Positions 33,501-38,750 are shown, counted from the first letter of the stretch. The stretch: 64,000 nucleotides of DNA from Rubripirellula lacrimiformis (GCF_007741535.1 NZ_CP036525.1:682001-746000), one strand, 5' to 3'. Notes: generated by a model not told the origin, from the sequence alone. Program-made: numbers and translations.

Positions 33501-36109
33501 GGAGCCGATCCGGTGGAGTCGATGTTGGCGTCTAGGTCGACGGTGAATACGGTTCCGTCGTTCAGGATAAAGCTGAGGTCGCTTGCTGAGTCGCCGGATG
33601 TCGTGATTCCCGAACCGCTGTTGAAGCTAGCGAGTGTCTTGGCTGCAAGATTCTGGTCCAGATCCACTTCAAAGCTGGTCCCGTCAGCCAAGTGAATCCG
33701 AAAGTCGTCTTTCCCTTCGACAATTGCGATGCCGTTGCCCTGATTCAAATCAGAGACTTGCGTGGACGGCGAAAGTGGCGTTTGAAAACCGATCTTGTTC
33801 AGTGTTAGTTCTAACGGCAGATGCAGCGTCAACGTTGGTGTTTCAAGATCCACTGTGTTCGTTGTGGCCAATTCGGTAAACGAACCAAAGTCGGGCAACA
33901 GCAGTGTGTCGACGGAATTCGCGTAGACCTTTTCGATATCGACCGTTAGTGTGAACTTCGACGAAGCGGCGTCATAGGCCATCGCCCCGATCGTCGTGTA
34001 TGCAGAATCGGTCGCCAGCGTCACCATCTCTTGCAGCGTTTGGAAATTCGCCAAGGATCGTGGTGCAACGTCGATCAGATGGTCCAGTGCTGCGTCACCG
34101 GTCACGTTGCGAAGACCTGATCCCTGGGTCAGGCCAAATTTAGAAGCGAAGGTGTAGTCGTCGTCGCTGGGATCCTTGATGGGGACAATCTCGAAATCGT
34201 TGTCTCCAACGGCGACGCTCTTGTCGACCAGCATCAAGCTTCCGTTGGCATTGTTTACGACATCGAAGACGGATGCACCGGGCGACGCCGCCGCAATTCG
34301 GCTGGTCAAGCCCGAGACCGTAGTCACGCCGTCCACATCGACATCGAACGATGACCCACTGCGAAGATGGACCGTGAATTCGGGGGTCGCATCGACACTG
34401 GTGCCCAAAGACTCGCTGTCGCCAATCAGATCTGCAAGCAGCGTGCCCCCCGCGTATCCGGGCTGACGAATCGGTCGCAGAAATTCGTCGCGGAACAACG
34501 TTTCGACATCAGCCAATTCACCAATGGTCTTGGTTTGTCCAATCAGAATCCGTTCGTTCTGAAACGCTTTTTGCCCGAGCGCATCCAGGTAGTCGCCGAC
34601 CTGTTCCATCACCTGGAACACGGATCCGGAGTCGAGGTTGAAAAAGTCGTTGATCGGCAGTGTCGACAAATTTTCGGATAGCGCAGCGGCCGCCGAATCA
34701 AATTCGTTGACCGCGTAGGAAATGGTTCCTGTCACCGAATCTGTCACGCCGGACACATCTTTGGCGATTGCAAATAGGTCCATGTTCACGTTGGCCGTCG
34801 CAGATGCGTCGGCGACCAGGCTGGATAACCCGTTGGCGGCTTGCAGTTGGGCCGTCGTTCGCATTCCTAGCACGCTGGTGTCGATCGTGGTGTCGGCATC
34901 GAAGCGAAGCGTGCTGTTGCTGGAACTGGGGCCGTGGGCGCCCACTTCGAGTTCCAACAATCCTGCATTGATCGCGAATTGCGCATCGGTCAAGTTGACG
35001 TCGGCGGTCACTTGGATGTCGCTACCGAAATCAGCAAAGAAAAACGGTGCAGCGCTGGCGTCGATGCCGATCGAAAAATCCCAATCGAACGTTGTGATCA
35101 CATCGCCGGTTAGACGCGATGGAACCAACAGGCTGTCAAGTGTTCCATCCAGGCTGGTGATCGTCGGATCCAAATCCAACGCGACATCGCTGTGAGTCAG
35201 CGTGGCATTCAATTGCAGATCAAGCGTCGTGACATCGCCATCGATCCGGCCAACCGTGTCCAGTGTGAACGAAAGAGTCCCCGTTCCCGCGTAGGTGTTT
35301 CCGGCTGTCTTGATCGCCTGAACCAATCCGGCCACATCGGGATCCTCTGCGCCGGTGCTGGCTAGGTAATTGGTTGCAGGTTGAACCAAGACGGAATCCA
35401 TGACGTCGCCGATCGGCGTTAGGTCACCGATCGATTGTCCATTCAGGATTCTTAGCGTCTGACCCATCCGGTCGTGTTCCGCTAAGTCATCGCCGATCGA
35501 CTTGATCGCGGTCAAACCATCGTTGAATGCCGTGATGCTAGCAGTGGAATCGAATACGGTGGGCGAAAGGTGAAAGGATCCATCCGCGGCAAAACGCACT
35601 GAGTTGCCACCGGACTTTTGCACCGTGCTTTGTCCGCCAGATGCATTCGACGACAGCGCCCCGCTGACGGATGACAAATCAATGTCGCCGCCACCGGTGT
35701 CAACGATCACGACTTCGCCCCAAGCGTCCCCCAGTTGATAGGTGTCATTGCCTGCTTGCCCAAACAGATCGACACCCGTGATCGAGTTGACCGCCACTTG
35801 GACCGTGTTGTCACTGGGGTCGGTGTCCGTGAAACCGATCGCGGTCAGAGTGCTGTTGTTCGAAATCACATAGTTCGCGCCAGTGATCTCGACGGACAAT
35901 TCATCGTTGCCACCGGTCGTATCGGTGACCACCAAGCGATTGCCGGTCAATTGAACATCGGCGGCCAGCATTCGCCGCAGTTCCAAAGTTTCAAAGAGGG
36001 ATCGTCGAACCCTGGTAGTTCGATGAGTGCTGCGATTGCGAACAGGGTGACCACTTCGGGAGACAACAGGGCGGTTTCGCAACTGTTGATACAGACGTTC
36101 AAGCTTCAT
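15512..36109 (-). CDS. Giant secreted LEPR-XLL / RTX repeat protein (about 6,865 aa)
   Basis: One uninterrupted frame encodes about 6,865 residues. The N-terminus is basic and carries FETLELRRMLA at residues 39-49, the LEPR-XLL-type segment of planctomycete secreted proteins. A very long beta-rich region follows (to about 2960) with recurring modules, including DGTSFxVDLD-type units. Then come RTX block 1 (about 2965-3170), Calx-beta-like and other beta modules, two PPC-like domains (about 4430-4630), RTX block 2 (about 5115-6490), a PKD-like domain (about 6560-6650) and RTX block 3 (about 6705-6785). The protein should be extracellular and calcium-binding; adhesin, surface layer or matrix roles are inferences. 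The frame is open upstream to 36304; the ATG at 36109 puts LEPR-XLL at its usual distance. It is divergent from a beta-barrel gene. Confidence 0.93.
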   Translation of the reverse strand: MKLERLYQQLRNRPVVSRSGHPVRNRSTHRTTRVRRSLFETLELRRMLAADVQLTGNRLVVTDTTGGNDELSVEITGANYVISNNSTLTAIGFTDTDPSDNTVQVAVNSITGVDLFGQAGNDTYQLGDAWGEVVIVDTGGGDIDLSSVSGALSSNASGGQSTVQKSGGNSVRFAADGSFHLSPTVFDSTASITAFNDGLTAIKSIGDDLAEHDRMGQTLRILNGQSIGDLTPIGDVMDSVLVQPATNYLASTGAEDPDVAGLVQAIKTAGNTYAGTGTLSFTLDTVGRIDGDVTTLDLQLNATLTHSDVALDLDPTITSLDGTLDSLLVPSRLTGDVITTFDWDFSIGIDASAAPFFFADFGSDIQVTADVNLTDAQFAINAGLLELEVGAHGPSSSNSTLRFDADTTIDTSVLGMRTTAQLQAANGLSSLVADASATANVNMDLFAIAKDVSGVTDSVTGTISYAVNEFDSAAAALSENLSTLPINDFFNLDSGSVFQVMEQVGDYLDALGQKAFQNERILIGQTKTIGELADVETLFRDEFLRPIRQPGYAGGTLLADLIGDSESLGTSVDATPEFTVHLRSGSSFDVDVDGVTTVSGLTSRIAAASPGASVFDVVNNANGSLMLVDKSVAVGDNDFEIVPIKDPSDDDYTFASKFGLTQGSGLRNVTGDAALDHLIDVAPRSLANFQTLQEMVTLATDSAYTTIGAMAYDAASSKFTLTVDIEKVYANSVDTLLLPDFGSFTELATTNTVDLETPTLTLHLPLELTLNKIGFQTPLSPSTQVSDLNQGNGIAIVEGKDDFRIHLADGTSFEVDLDQNLAAKTLASFNSGSGITTSGDSASDLSFILNDGTVFTVDLDANIDSTGSAPVTLGEVVEAIEASAAVAGTSVAPSGESINRLDGFATLDSTRGTLSLIDPSEVSSSPTFAVSGTAASSLGLHGSAKQVNLNGASVYRIDHSIVSLGDLIETTKAAAVDTGLSVASSSSFADDWQFDVQILGDGIVLVDRTDGGATITVESLNDSGAKQGLGLGGGADDQNTSADALLFDGSGGIVLRTNQSSAPDITVLMMDGFTSFGVDLDAAPALQTIEDVADRIVDAARDALVGRELFDSIIDPSSRTVSLIGRSDGTTLSTFTITNGVGSSVVEDLGLSVSTNNNVDFTSPVDDELADEFVIELKSPYKIIGGQALHGDTAAAHLGFSESVTPTIQFEVGLASTGGSGTGMHGPLSVDFTNLEIDAASSNLATSLTLQPANLSQLWTGLAAPFIWLVGNEVSFDNPLDVRFDVRPEPSVDGVSAGLNTGVTVAIADLYNVRDNVETVTAMLGSTDDVQKLLIATEELSVDDVFDYLESAGDYLLTLQTQSELASRLPGLSSSLGDLFTFGDAFKARVQELRDLPDDIRPGSLQELNAALSAPIDGATLTAGLKFDAATSELQIDLDLNLDAISTTVPVSLDLTKLGLDRETLGLQKVAAIVDTLRTSPADVTADGSVLVQLGIDLSTPATPAAFLVGDSATGSGTEASFELRAINDDSLRFTTLLGSIPVEVLTGSFILDADGSETTSTAPATYAVNLENNVAIASAILSAGDGNITSVSISGNLDATFDLAFPQQVIPNDAPNTLPSISVSIDDVQTPIGNSTLTTNLVGGSNQWPTFETLTQNFSFADSMEGFKLGYYDLFTKLDEALDVALLGQDLPLVRDQLADAADFLTQMRDSVFDNLNLYGSSISAESIRQSFFDAFGPGGFNWLQNDPSSGDSIVNIDDVTVINQSITVGGRELVVGVEYNMHLAASPQSLDAPVDLDLLLPGLGLQIDALADVQFGFDLPLAVGISIADGVYIDVDSMADLEITLDVGLPTSTVSMTGDPRLTFANPADDRPTMVRERGNWTLDGFQAGHIITVAGSGANDGRYIVREIDSDGRTLTLEATDDAFVPTALASDRVSPEGPVSGVHVTVQHISQTERPSLTFSDAVESRTYTFPEFTGIAPVTELVDNPDTITRSTGDWRNDGFRLGDIVSVTGTSSNNGDFKIIAISNSGKTISVDSVLVNETSGSAFIRSDQTTGLAARMGTLPFRIQNQNAVPSVISGTFTVDLIDPSVIGGNARLSLNDLISESPFPIRPVDGFTANPLPNLMTITEKSGGEFVVHDLSLLLQTDLPEGAAFPPYRMQLDVTGWDWGVDASLLTELSPPSIAFNKVQFELTGFVRDFLGPTITRTSVALEAVDPIMVFLQSEALPILSLIFDTTTYADAPSAFGGKAETGDFTGAVIALRALANGGKPFERDVIGEFLADLLGGSGEFDDMTLVPIQKLTGESWIDLGSFQIDATAARSSSGRRSIASLLSGATNNERELGKLSDAPMRSTGSPDLVFDGTTITRSNASHDGSLNFSSGPFGLTVFVSASGFDTTGFVSGDALSITGAGAMSGDYEITSVATNQLTLKARSIVPALASGTHNASLKSNVQTWNSAGFKAGDRFEVSGGANDGIYVVASVSDTVLTIEGPGFTTTETITKSAGAEIVIVDANGDRQGTILGQIAGIARDRTSTARDAAQSFVTTQLLPGFDKVSGFGGLLDASLPTFSGLGTLPDVTIEPIKLPILEHSFGLLLGQTRFNGQSESDSNLLTYSTPELSLRLYQMFPLSWEKVLKTLTGSGLVGIFVGRPLDRAKYAVPFLSIAFEAKADYAFAMDTTGLQQYGITGNPADIINGFYFDDYEGVEPNPSAIGNVSVGAGNQSSAGTGLGAKGAQTRSDEPQVRILGGIGMGIEVDPFRVVFGGALAEFISASAGFELALFVGQDLNFTDPNDDGRIRAYEFDALTDYTVNDTDRTYDGDGVDAFDNGIRIEVRADVFAVVTVGIFLSQKSPPLGLKISKKLFSARINVITIGFTIPITFKTVGFTSLGTVAGDSLTLALDGGANNVRYIGAASAPDSNGRQNITVSGNGYSQQFTNISSILATGGLGDDMLLTMDSVTIPVNYSGGGGNDILVGGRGNDTLRGGDGNDLIDGGLGNDWILGEAGLDILFGGDGRDTISGGNDRDIIRGWRDDDEIDGGDGDDVIDGGTGSDTIDGGNGIDIVLGNVGRDTLRGGAQRDRIEGGRGADIIEGGDGDDVIYGGLGNDTIDGGDGNDELFGEQHNDTINGAAGNDSLDGGAASDRVKGGDGDDLLNVRDGNDIVDGDAGDDTYQLFFVAGKAVSFIQVIDSGPAEDTDIFVANGTLGADQFLLRASVSGANAFVAMLSDPDHASDDAGYDPSVQRINYLGVERIIVNGGVGDDRFAVDDTSAEVTINGEEGNDTFQIGQLFRSERNQVDANVSVDDVFATIETTRGFLSNGISAPMTINGGLGSDRFVVFHNKAVLSLNGDAGDDNFEVRAFALVGSREPERERTDITGGAGADLVQYAVNAPVNINGGDGFDTLTVIGTEFGDDFVIANTGVYGAGLTINFTNIESLRVDGAEGNDRFYLQSTNETFITELFGGLGDDTFNASGDTPPVVSNDLKGHSGIVTNSVTFSNDVRYEDLKVYGVSANVADNDEPFVVIRPSGGSSIISETASSDSSLIDFYEVLLSRAPLLGFDVLVKALAPLPSPDRREVGAFAFRLTSPAPGADEKADGSVVTLRFTADNWQIPQRVEMRADNAVQVDTGRLFTRPELSQSVNFTYNDDASEGQQSGVINHLVVSANSSIEGNPISVNGSPTITIDTDRPFYEFLGESIRVTSADESTIQDRRILGARLVDGNMVLSVDRSWLAGAGVPDTTSTFSIDLDGAPLTGHPLAAANATIAITDPLDPLNPFLDTADDLLGRQVTMVDGLGTGQSRFITGADGVIALTGSQTGIYTSRPASFALDLTEGNQKVDVTSGATLRLFVSGDFDYSGENLTATIDGIDRAVLFSGLDGRFYQQMTASIELSQAELQTIVDDGQINLTFTASAHVNNFDAHYGSSSLSYGLQFTVNAATADFNKGVLRDLSLTLDRGWNVGDVPDGNSQYQIRIDDSLIGKVTGIDETPTGLPVDPSFPAELDTRTTFTDTSVNFDDPAFGPEGLRGATLEIVGGPGAGQQRLVIASINSTTLILNGGWRTDPVAGESLYRIARYDGLAVASVGVEVNDNDEAGLIVDQTKAFDSAVAGSVSEDFDTVTAVIEGGDGDHLGEQEVVQVRLSRQPTSSVTVTLEYDGIQLSLQNLDSSPIPTNQLNFTTTNWNTYQTVRVTALHDLIREGFHTSLITMVTTSADVDQSVTHTDNFVIPINEPVEFVGLSHQPSSIAAVVYNGQTLSAYDASTHPGTPAMPAWESVSNKIVFRAGDDFARVLGSDLHVTYQFTDAGFDATFTQPILVRISDADAPTVLVRESGGSTDVVEGAASFMAIEVSGTNFSNDSLVGRIVTVADGTGLGQTATITGNTATTISIDQFWSVQVDNTSKLTLSNEVPTGLSTFGSVTGNIATQFARENHAIQLVAGATYQFSLEGSHTGAGTLPDPYLYLHDNSGRILAANDDSGVGLNSSIAFTPQTTGNYVLAAAGYFNRTGTYTLTSSFLSDIPASISTPARLQAPGSTVNEINSSGDQDWYAVDVSAGNAYTFDLVGSGSLTNPFLRLLDSSGILIDSNDDITPGVDQNSRITFTPTSDGVVYVSAQGFETQTGTYTLTNSVTPVELIVSRTLIESFALDEYEVVLTGRPDDGSGNGTGIVQITITPEITKTTRTGGVRTDAQQVEVYNLDGLPSDRVAVDPSNPENLIVTFNETNWDQPVRIGVRAIDDAKVDGGDTKVFANGPNTVSEILGPVIIDGGGGDGSLEGLGQPELLPGETNVKERTGDVDSIADTNVTLQTLTAIELAGIGIASDLSNVGILIGNTIEVVATEPTVDWQAEFPTATVGSSKDPLVGRFRLITDATIVDGKISLTINESFGSRQALVKSYAITSESLNFFVDESDSVDFMFVHDEDSPADSTGYLTANRIWGLNMGPDIAIGGRLQAGGIRYGNLEVLQIDLGSGNNDFQVLGTHSRGDDVATPDKDESFQTWTFLNTGNDVFWAPTNRQGDVVNVAVNHDDEVSFTGTTTGGSNPTPTAFANLVDTGASFGSDNGLAGYEVTLTNSVGTVQTRTILGNTADTLSIDGLWAELPTIGDTYVVTNAADGAIAINTQGGDDIIDASASNRGIVVFGGQGNDTIIGGAGEDILFGDEGRVDFFGKDDEFGNPRIVTRLGSAPEPILGSATGDFGVSTTLRDASAAFPLADDFDIGLAGLYVDINNGTGYLEKPRLITGNDATSLMISPEFTQSLDLTSEYRISTFPEDQTDGIVRDANLILTVNDLQGGNDVISGGASSDQIFGGAGNDDINGETGNDIILGDTGTINRDAVVISARVVTSALNRVRTKTPETGGDDLLSGDDGNDILFGGFGTDYVNYDRSENPLAGESGDDIILGDGGQADFDTTTGVAILARIETNEPTFGSTDFITAGDGEKILFGGAGDDVLLAGGDAAPDIIVGDEGIAVFDPATGIHTSITTKTHTIGGSDTITAGNAINFLLGGSGSDTITGGDSRDVILGDNGMIDFIFFDTDATSVDRIITVDPTLGDADTILGGDDNDIIIGGTAGDTIGGDGGHDVIFGDHAEIDYSRPTDRNVISRFITSADGGGNDIITGDGGDDFVFGGQGDDVINGGDGQDDLVGGHNVIFGADGNDTISGDANSDAILGDNGLISRILISTQLGTWENYLAPFDTIVVRDVQAFDDRDLIQGDDIIHGNAGMDVLDGQRGDDEIHGGDDDDEIIGGLGTDTLFGDAGQDFILSDAGQILRDLRTDGTPQLNSDGTWHRDLITESIGRVTNIIPMGPGGLAGLPTDLADQLLAADRIVFGGVTLPSGFKNVEFFTRQWETTAILIDLNSTANESAGDDVVDGGDGNDVILGQHGNDTLGGAGGDDTIVGDHGIHVAPMETDLPQMVDAIRLIGVAAGAETLSGIELVLPAFGHVIVPEFVGEPDGLVTHLPRFDRVTNVNAEIARIASEDSFITSVDLRINPSIVVTAGFAGHTDVLDGSDTITGGDGSDVLVGDKLIVASDLQTGIAPIQASLDRATATVAATLYALEGLALDRDVVQYEINGNPVNEPIITIGGDTIHAGDGNDTVVGDNAVYRLPATHILPGGGTPSQNAMALQAQFADLETIGDDAAYLINIAHLSIIDTLLADAASSRPGLPAINAATADYVQHHELVIGGDSLRGDDGDDLMLGGDTIFSAPLVTGTLGDFPASVLADGLDTDSLNLLLDQMNAAAAVQSNELSTRRGARVIRMAEQLSLRTSINRIAYVPGFDRSLDNDIIESGTGRDVVAGGESVIVSPLVLTAPTTQLELDDLDRHVERLINEIAANDRTSAPTSFDHHVARARLAEAGTDAFLPANRHGAIAGQWRIDNDAIEAGDGDDIVIGDNVSIVSPLMVDDPARQVTLRRSTYQIGYLEDAMKEFLDSAALAHVNVQLSEDTISGGEGNDELLGSVGDDEIDGDAGDDTLRGGNDDDSLRGGSGNDVERRDGGNYPNLDLGNAIGAFRFETMPQLTKQLLLDAAAGASTPADWISDTAANGNTGTENGDPDTPLAPVARNVEITGIDIVVPGQPVVLVATTTDLPVTAIARFLWEVKDANDNLIAVGSLHEFEFIPTVSGTYTITVIGTDTENGQGVDTHTLTVVDTRLIPDGDNPGQFILVLGGTELDDDIRLDDVRNQPHSVEVRLGSGRNSLRTIYQDISRIDIFGGDGDDHLTSDRRLTIPLRIFGGAGNDKLRGGAAGDFLDAGSGDDSVYGHGGDDVLIGGLGADRLHGGSGDDLMITGSLRTAVGVNDAAALTSRWIDTGTTVADRMADLLADLTATREGDGVEDEFDGDDGRDWIFAQAIDDNRRLRSDDVLASF
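15755..15990 (-). repeat. RTX repeat block 3 (C-terminal)
   Basis: Within the giant gene, nonapeptide units such as GGAGNDKLRGG, GHGGDDVLIGG and GGSGDDLMI fit the calcium-binding GGxGxDxUx consensus. It follows the PKD-like domain and lies about 80 residues before the C-terminus, where secretion-linked RTX blocks are often found. Confidence 0.85.
16160..16435 (-). other. PKD-like domain in the giant protein
   Basis: The encoded segment begins VEITGIDIVVPGQPVVLVA, has FLWEVKDANDNLI in the middle and ends GTYTITVIGTDTENG followed by HTLTVVD. This is the beta-sandwich pattern of PKD domains, common in extracellular carbohydrate- or protein-binding proteins. Confidence 0.7.
16640..20760 (-). repeat. 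RTX repeat block 2, long and interrupted
   Basis: About 1,370 residues contain many RTX clusters (for example GGQGNDTIIGGAGEDILFGD and GGAGNDDINGETGNDIILGD) separated by non-repeat strands that often end ILGDxG and then a 20-60 residue spacer. The unit of RTX cluster plus spacer recurs many times, which suggests amplification of a larger module of around 60-80 residues. Confidence 0.85.
22225..22815 (-). other. Two tandem PPC-like domains in the giant protein
   Basis: Two consecutive beta domains share the pattern of bacterial pre-peptidase C-terminal domains: YQFSLEG, then PYLYLHDNSGRILAANDD, IAFTPQTTGNYVLAA and TGTYTLTSSF in the first, and DQDWYAVDVSAGNAYTFDL, PFLRLLDSSGILIDSNDD and TGTYTLTNSV in the second. 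Confidence 0.8.
26600..27215 (-). repeat. RTX repeat block 1, about 200 residues without a break
   Basis: This is the most regular block: consecutive units such as GGGGNDILVGGRGNDTLRGG and GGDGNDELFGEQHNDTING continue for more than twenty repeats. Such a run should form a long calcium-loaded beta-roll. At DNA level the repeats also create long open frames on the opposite strand. Confidence 0.92.
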
Positions 36110-36437
36110 CAAGCTGATCCCAAATCCATTCGGGGCATGCAATCGTTGTTTCCACGCACCGTCCTGGTGCGTCGGGTCGTGACACTGAGATTCGACTTGA
36201 GCCAAACTTCGCAATTTGTGCCAAAAACCCGATTTGCGGAGTGTAGTCAGTTTCACGACAAGGCGAAAGGCAGTTTCGCAGCGAGTTTTACGCGCCAAAA
36301 ACACGTGATTTCCAGTGAATTGGCCTACCTGCTGACCGCCGTGCCGTGATAGTCACACCTTTGACGACACGTAGGCTCCGCTTGCGAACAATGAACACCT
36401 TTGATTCCACTTGATGATTCCAGCTATGCCCACAGCT
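36110..36437. promoter_or_regulatory. Shared divergent promoter region of giant protein and beta-barrel genes
   Basis: About 330 bp separate the two divergent starts. No other gene is supported; the minus-strand frame that continues the giant gene to 36304 is probably untranslated leader. No clear sigma-70 boxes or operators could be picked out by eye. Confidence 0.45.
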
Positions 36438-37676
36438 ATGAAACTGCGTCGTGAAACTGACCCAGCGATCCACTCCTGGCTGATTCGCACCGCCATGGGA
36501 CTGTTGTTGATCGCGCTGCATAGTTGCCCGAACCAGACTGCGTGGGGACAAGACTTTTCGTTGGACGGTTTCTCGATCAGTGATCCAAAGCCGACGGACC
36601 AGGATTCTGCGGCCGGCGAAGAAGCGATCGCCAAGGTTGGTTTCAACGAATCGTTGGCCATGGGCACCGTCCAGTCGCATGAAGATCTATTGGCAGAGGT
36701 CGCTGGCCTGCGGTCGCGCATGCTGCAGCAGGAAATGAAGACGGCGTCGCGCGATTTCAAAGCATTCGAAGCAGAACCCGGTCGTCGCTGGTTTGCGACG
36801 TACGAAAACCTGTTGATTCAACCACTGCAAAGCAACTCGACGGCCGTCATTGTGCAAACCGATGACGGGTACACCCATCTCCAGTTTCCATGGGAACTGT
36901 CCTACAGCCCCCGTGTTCAAATTGGATCCGAAGCGACCGGCGGGCTGTTGGGGTGGCGCGTCCGTTACTGGCGTTTCAATCAAAACGAACGATTCTCGGC
37001 GAACGATGCGAACGGCTTGATCCCGACGGGCAGCTTTGGCAGCGTCGGATTCCTGAGCGAAGAAGGCGACATCGTGACCGGGGTCCGCGACTTAGCCGAA
37101 GGTTCGTTCAATAGCGAAGTTCGGGCAGATGTGATTGACTGGGAACTGCAACAACAACTATCGCCATCGTTCGACGTGTACGCTGGGATTCGGTACGGGA
37201 AAATCGCACAAAGTTACCAAGCGAAAACCGACGAAGGCGACGTCTTCTCCAGTTCAGAGTTCCGCGGTTTCGGTCCGACCGTTAGTTTGCGGATGCGACG
37301 AAGTCTTCCGGTGGACCACATCAGTCTGTTCTGTAATCTGCGTGGATCGATGCTGCTTGGTCACAAAGCGTTTCATGCAGATGACAACATTGTTGACAAT
37401 TTCAGTCAGTCGATCGGAGCGGTCGACCTGCGTTCCTATGCCGATGGCATGGACACCCTCGTCGGCAATGCTGAAATTCAGCTCGGAGTCCTGTTGACGA
37501 TGACCGAATGGTTGAACATCAGTGTCGCGTTGGAAGCACAGCACTACGGGAACGTTGGTGGTGCTAACCCGACCGCCGTGTTCACCGGCGACGATGGTGG
37601 AATCAACGGCGACGGTCCCATGGACGACGGAATCGGATTCGCAGGCGTCAGCGTCGGCAGCGAAATCAGCTGGTAG
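36438..37676 (+). CDS. Outer-membrane beta-barrel protein (Lpg1974-like), putative
   Basis: The protein has a signal peptide (hydrophobic GLLLIALHS, likely cut after AWG), a short helical region and then alternating amphipathic strands with aromatic ends. The last residue is Trp in SVGSEISW, as usual for outer-membrane barrels. Segments such as YSPRVQIGSEATGGLLGWRV and FDVYAGIRYGK resemble the Lpg1974-type porin-like family common in planctomycetes. The frame begins at 36411 (TTG), with ATGs at 36414, 36426 and 36438; I chose 36438 because it gives a normal signal peptide. Divergence from the giant RTX gene suggests a linked envelope role. Confidence 0.65.
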   Translation: MKLRRETDPAIHSWLIRTAMGLLLIALHSCPNQTAWGQDFSLDGFSISDPKPTDQDSAAGEEAIAKVGFNESLAMGTVQSHEDLLAEVAGLRSRMLQQEMKTASRDFKAFEAEPGRRWFATYENLLIQPLQSNSTAVIVQTDDGYTHLQFPWELSYSPRVQIGSEATGGLLGWRVRYWRFNQNERFSANDANGLIPTGSFGSVGFLSEEGDIVTGVRDLAEGSFNSEVRADVIDWELQQQLSPSFDVYAGIRYGKIAQSYQAKTDEGDVFSSSEFRGFGPTVSLRMRRSLPVDHISLFCNLRGSMLLGHKAFHADDNIVDNFSQSIGAVDLRSYADGMDTLVGNAEIQLGVLLTMTEWLNISVALEAQHYGNVGGANPTAVFTGDDGGINGDGPMDDGIGFAGVSVGSEISW

Positions 37677-38238
37677 GGTCAACTCGACCTGCTGGTCTCT
37701 CGCGAGGCATCCATCCGTGATGCGTGTACGAGAGACGTTGTTGTGAATCAACAAGGCGTCGAAACTTCTCTGACCAAATGCCGAACGTCGTTGCCCTTCC
37801 AGATCAGGCGGGATCGGATTGCGGCAGTACGCCTCGCCTGCAGACTCTTGGCAGGGTGTCGTTATTCGCCGTCCCATGGCACGGACCGAATTTTGCGTGC
37901 GGAAATCCATTTGACCACTCCGGCGGCTATCGCCCAGGGCAATGTGATCAGGTCGGTCCAACGCCGGTTGCCGAGAACCAATCATGAACGGATGGCGGGG
38001 GGCAGCCTGAGCCTGTGGCGTTGAATCAAACGGTGCGGGGGGAACATAGGGGTTCGTCACGTGAAGGCATTTGATTCTAGAGTTGCAAGGCGGTCACTCG
38101 TCGAACGGCATCGGCATTCTTAGGTTTCGCGATCAAACCGGAACCATCCGGGCGTGATTCGAGTCCGCTGGCTGGTCGACGGATCCGAATCGACGGAGCC
38201 GGGCGTTCGATAAACCCGACTTTCGAAAAACACGCTCC
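37677..38238. other. Intergenic region of about 560 bp, no gene supported
   Basis: The region lies between the beta-barrel gene and the convergent GNAT gene. Apart from the hairpin at 37697-37738 I see nothing in it. Short frames on both strands lack similarity and plausible starts; a 268-codon minus-strand frame (37254-38060) runs antisense through the barrel gene and is rejected. Confidence 0.5.
37697..37738 (+). terminator. Hairpin terminator candidate after the beta-barrel gene
   Basis: GTCTCTCG (37697-37704) pairs with CGAGAGAC (37731-37738), with an inner stem GCATC/GATGC, starting 20 bp after the stop codon. There is no T-tract after it, so the role is tentative. Confidence 0.45.
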
Positions 38239-38736
38239 CTAGGGCTCGCAATCTGGTGGACCATCATTTTGGATTTTCAACCCGAAATGAATTTGCTGGG
38301 CGATTTCTTCAAAGCCCATGCCGCGGTAAAGATGGTTTCCGGCTGCGTTGTTGGTCAGTGTTTCGATGCGTGCCACGGTCAGCCCGAGGGAATCAAAATG
38401 ATCCAATGCTTTCTGGATCAAGGATCGGCCGAGTCCTTTGCCCTGCTGATGACTGGCGACGGCTAGGTTGGGGATGTAGCCGACACCGGTTTGTTGGTCA
38501 TGCCAAGTGGTGATGAACCCGCATAGGTCATTCCCTAGGACTGCGACAAACGCGCCGTCTGGATCGCGACGAACGTCCTGTTCGATGCTAAACGCTTTAC
38601 GAACCGTCCAGTCGGTTTCGCCCAAGATGCCAAATCGTTGCTGCATCTTGCGGTCAATCGAAACCTCTGCGAATCCTTCGATCGCAATTCGCTGCATCGC
38701 GATTAGATCGGCTGGTTGGTATCGGCGTAGAATCAT
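38239..38736 (-). CDS. GNAT-family N-acetyltransferase
   Basis: The 165-residue protein is a single GNAT domain: an N-terminal LRRYQPADLIAMQRI strand-helix, IPNLAVASHQQGKGLGRSLI (acetyl-CoA pyrophosphate loop Q-x-x-G-x-G) and the late NHLYRGMGFEE motif typical of small GNATs. The substrate cannot be told. It starts 14 bp after the Nramp-type transporter on the same strand and is probably cotranscribed with it. Confidence 0.88.
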   Translation of the reverse strand: MILRRYQPADLIAMQRIAIEGFAEVSIDRKMQQRFGILGETDWTVRKAFSIEQDVRRDPDGAFVAVLGNDLCGFITTWHDQQTGVGYIPNLAVASHQQGKGLGRSLIQKALDHFDSLGLTVARIETLTNNAAGNHLYRGMGFEEIAQQIHFGLKIQNDGPPDCEP

Positions 38737-38750
38737 GGCGTCGCAGACGA

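Noticed and set aside
36110-36304. Upstream extension of the giant protein (65 codons)
   Set aside because: It would place the LEPR-XLL segment more than 100 residues from the start and has no signal-like features; the ATG at 36109 is more usual.
37254-38060. Minus-strand 268-codon frame
   Set aside because: It runs antisense through the beta-barrel gene, which has a signal peptide and barrel-like pattern; the minus frame has neither.
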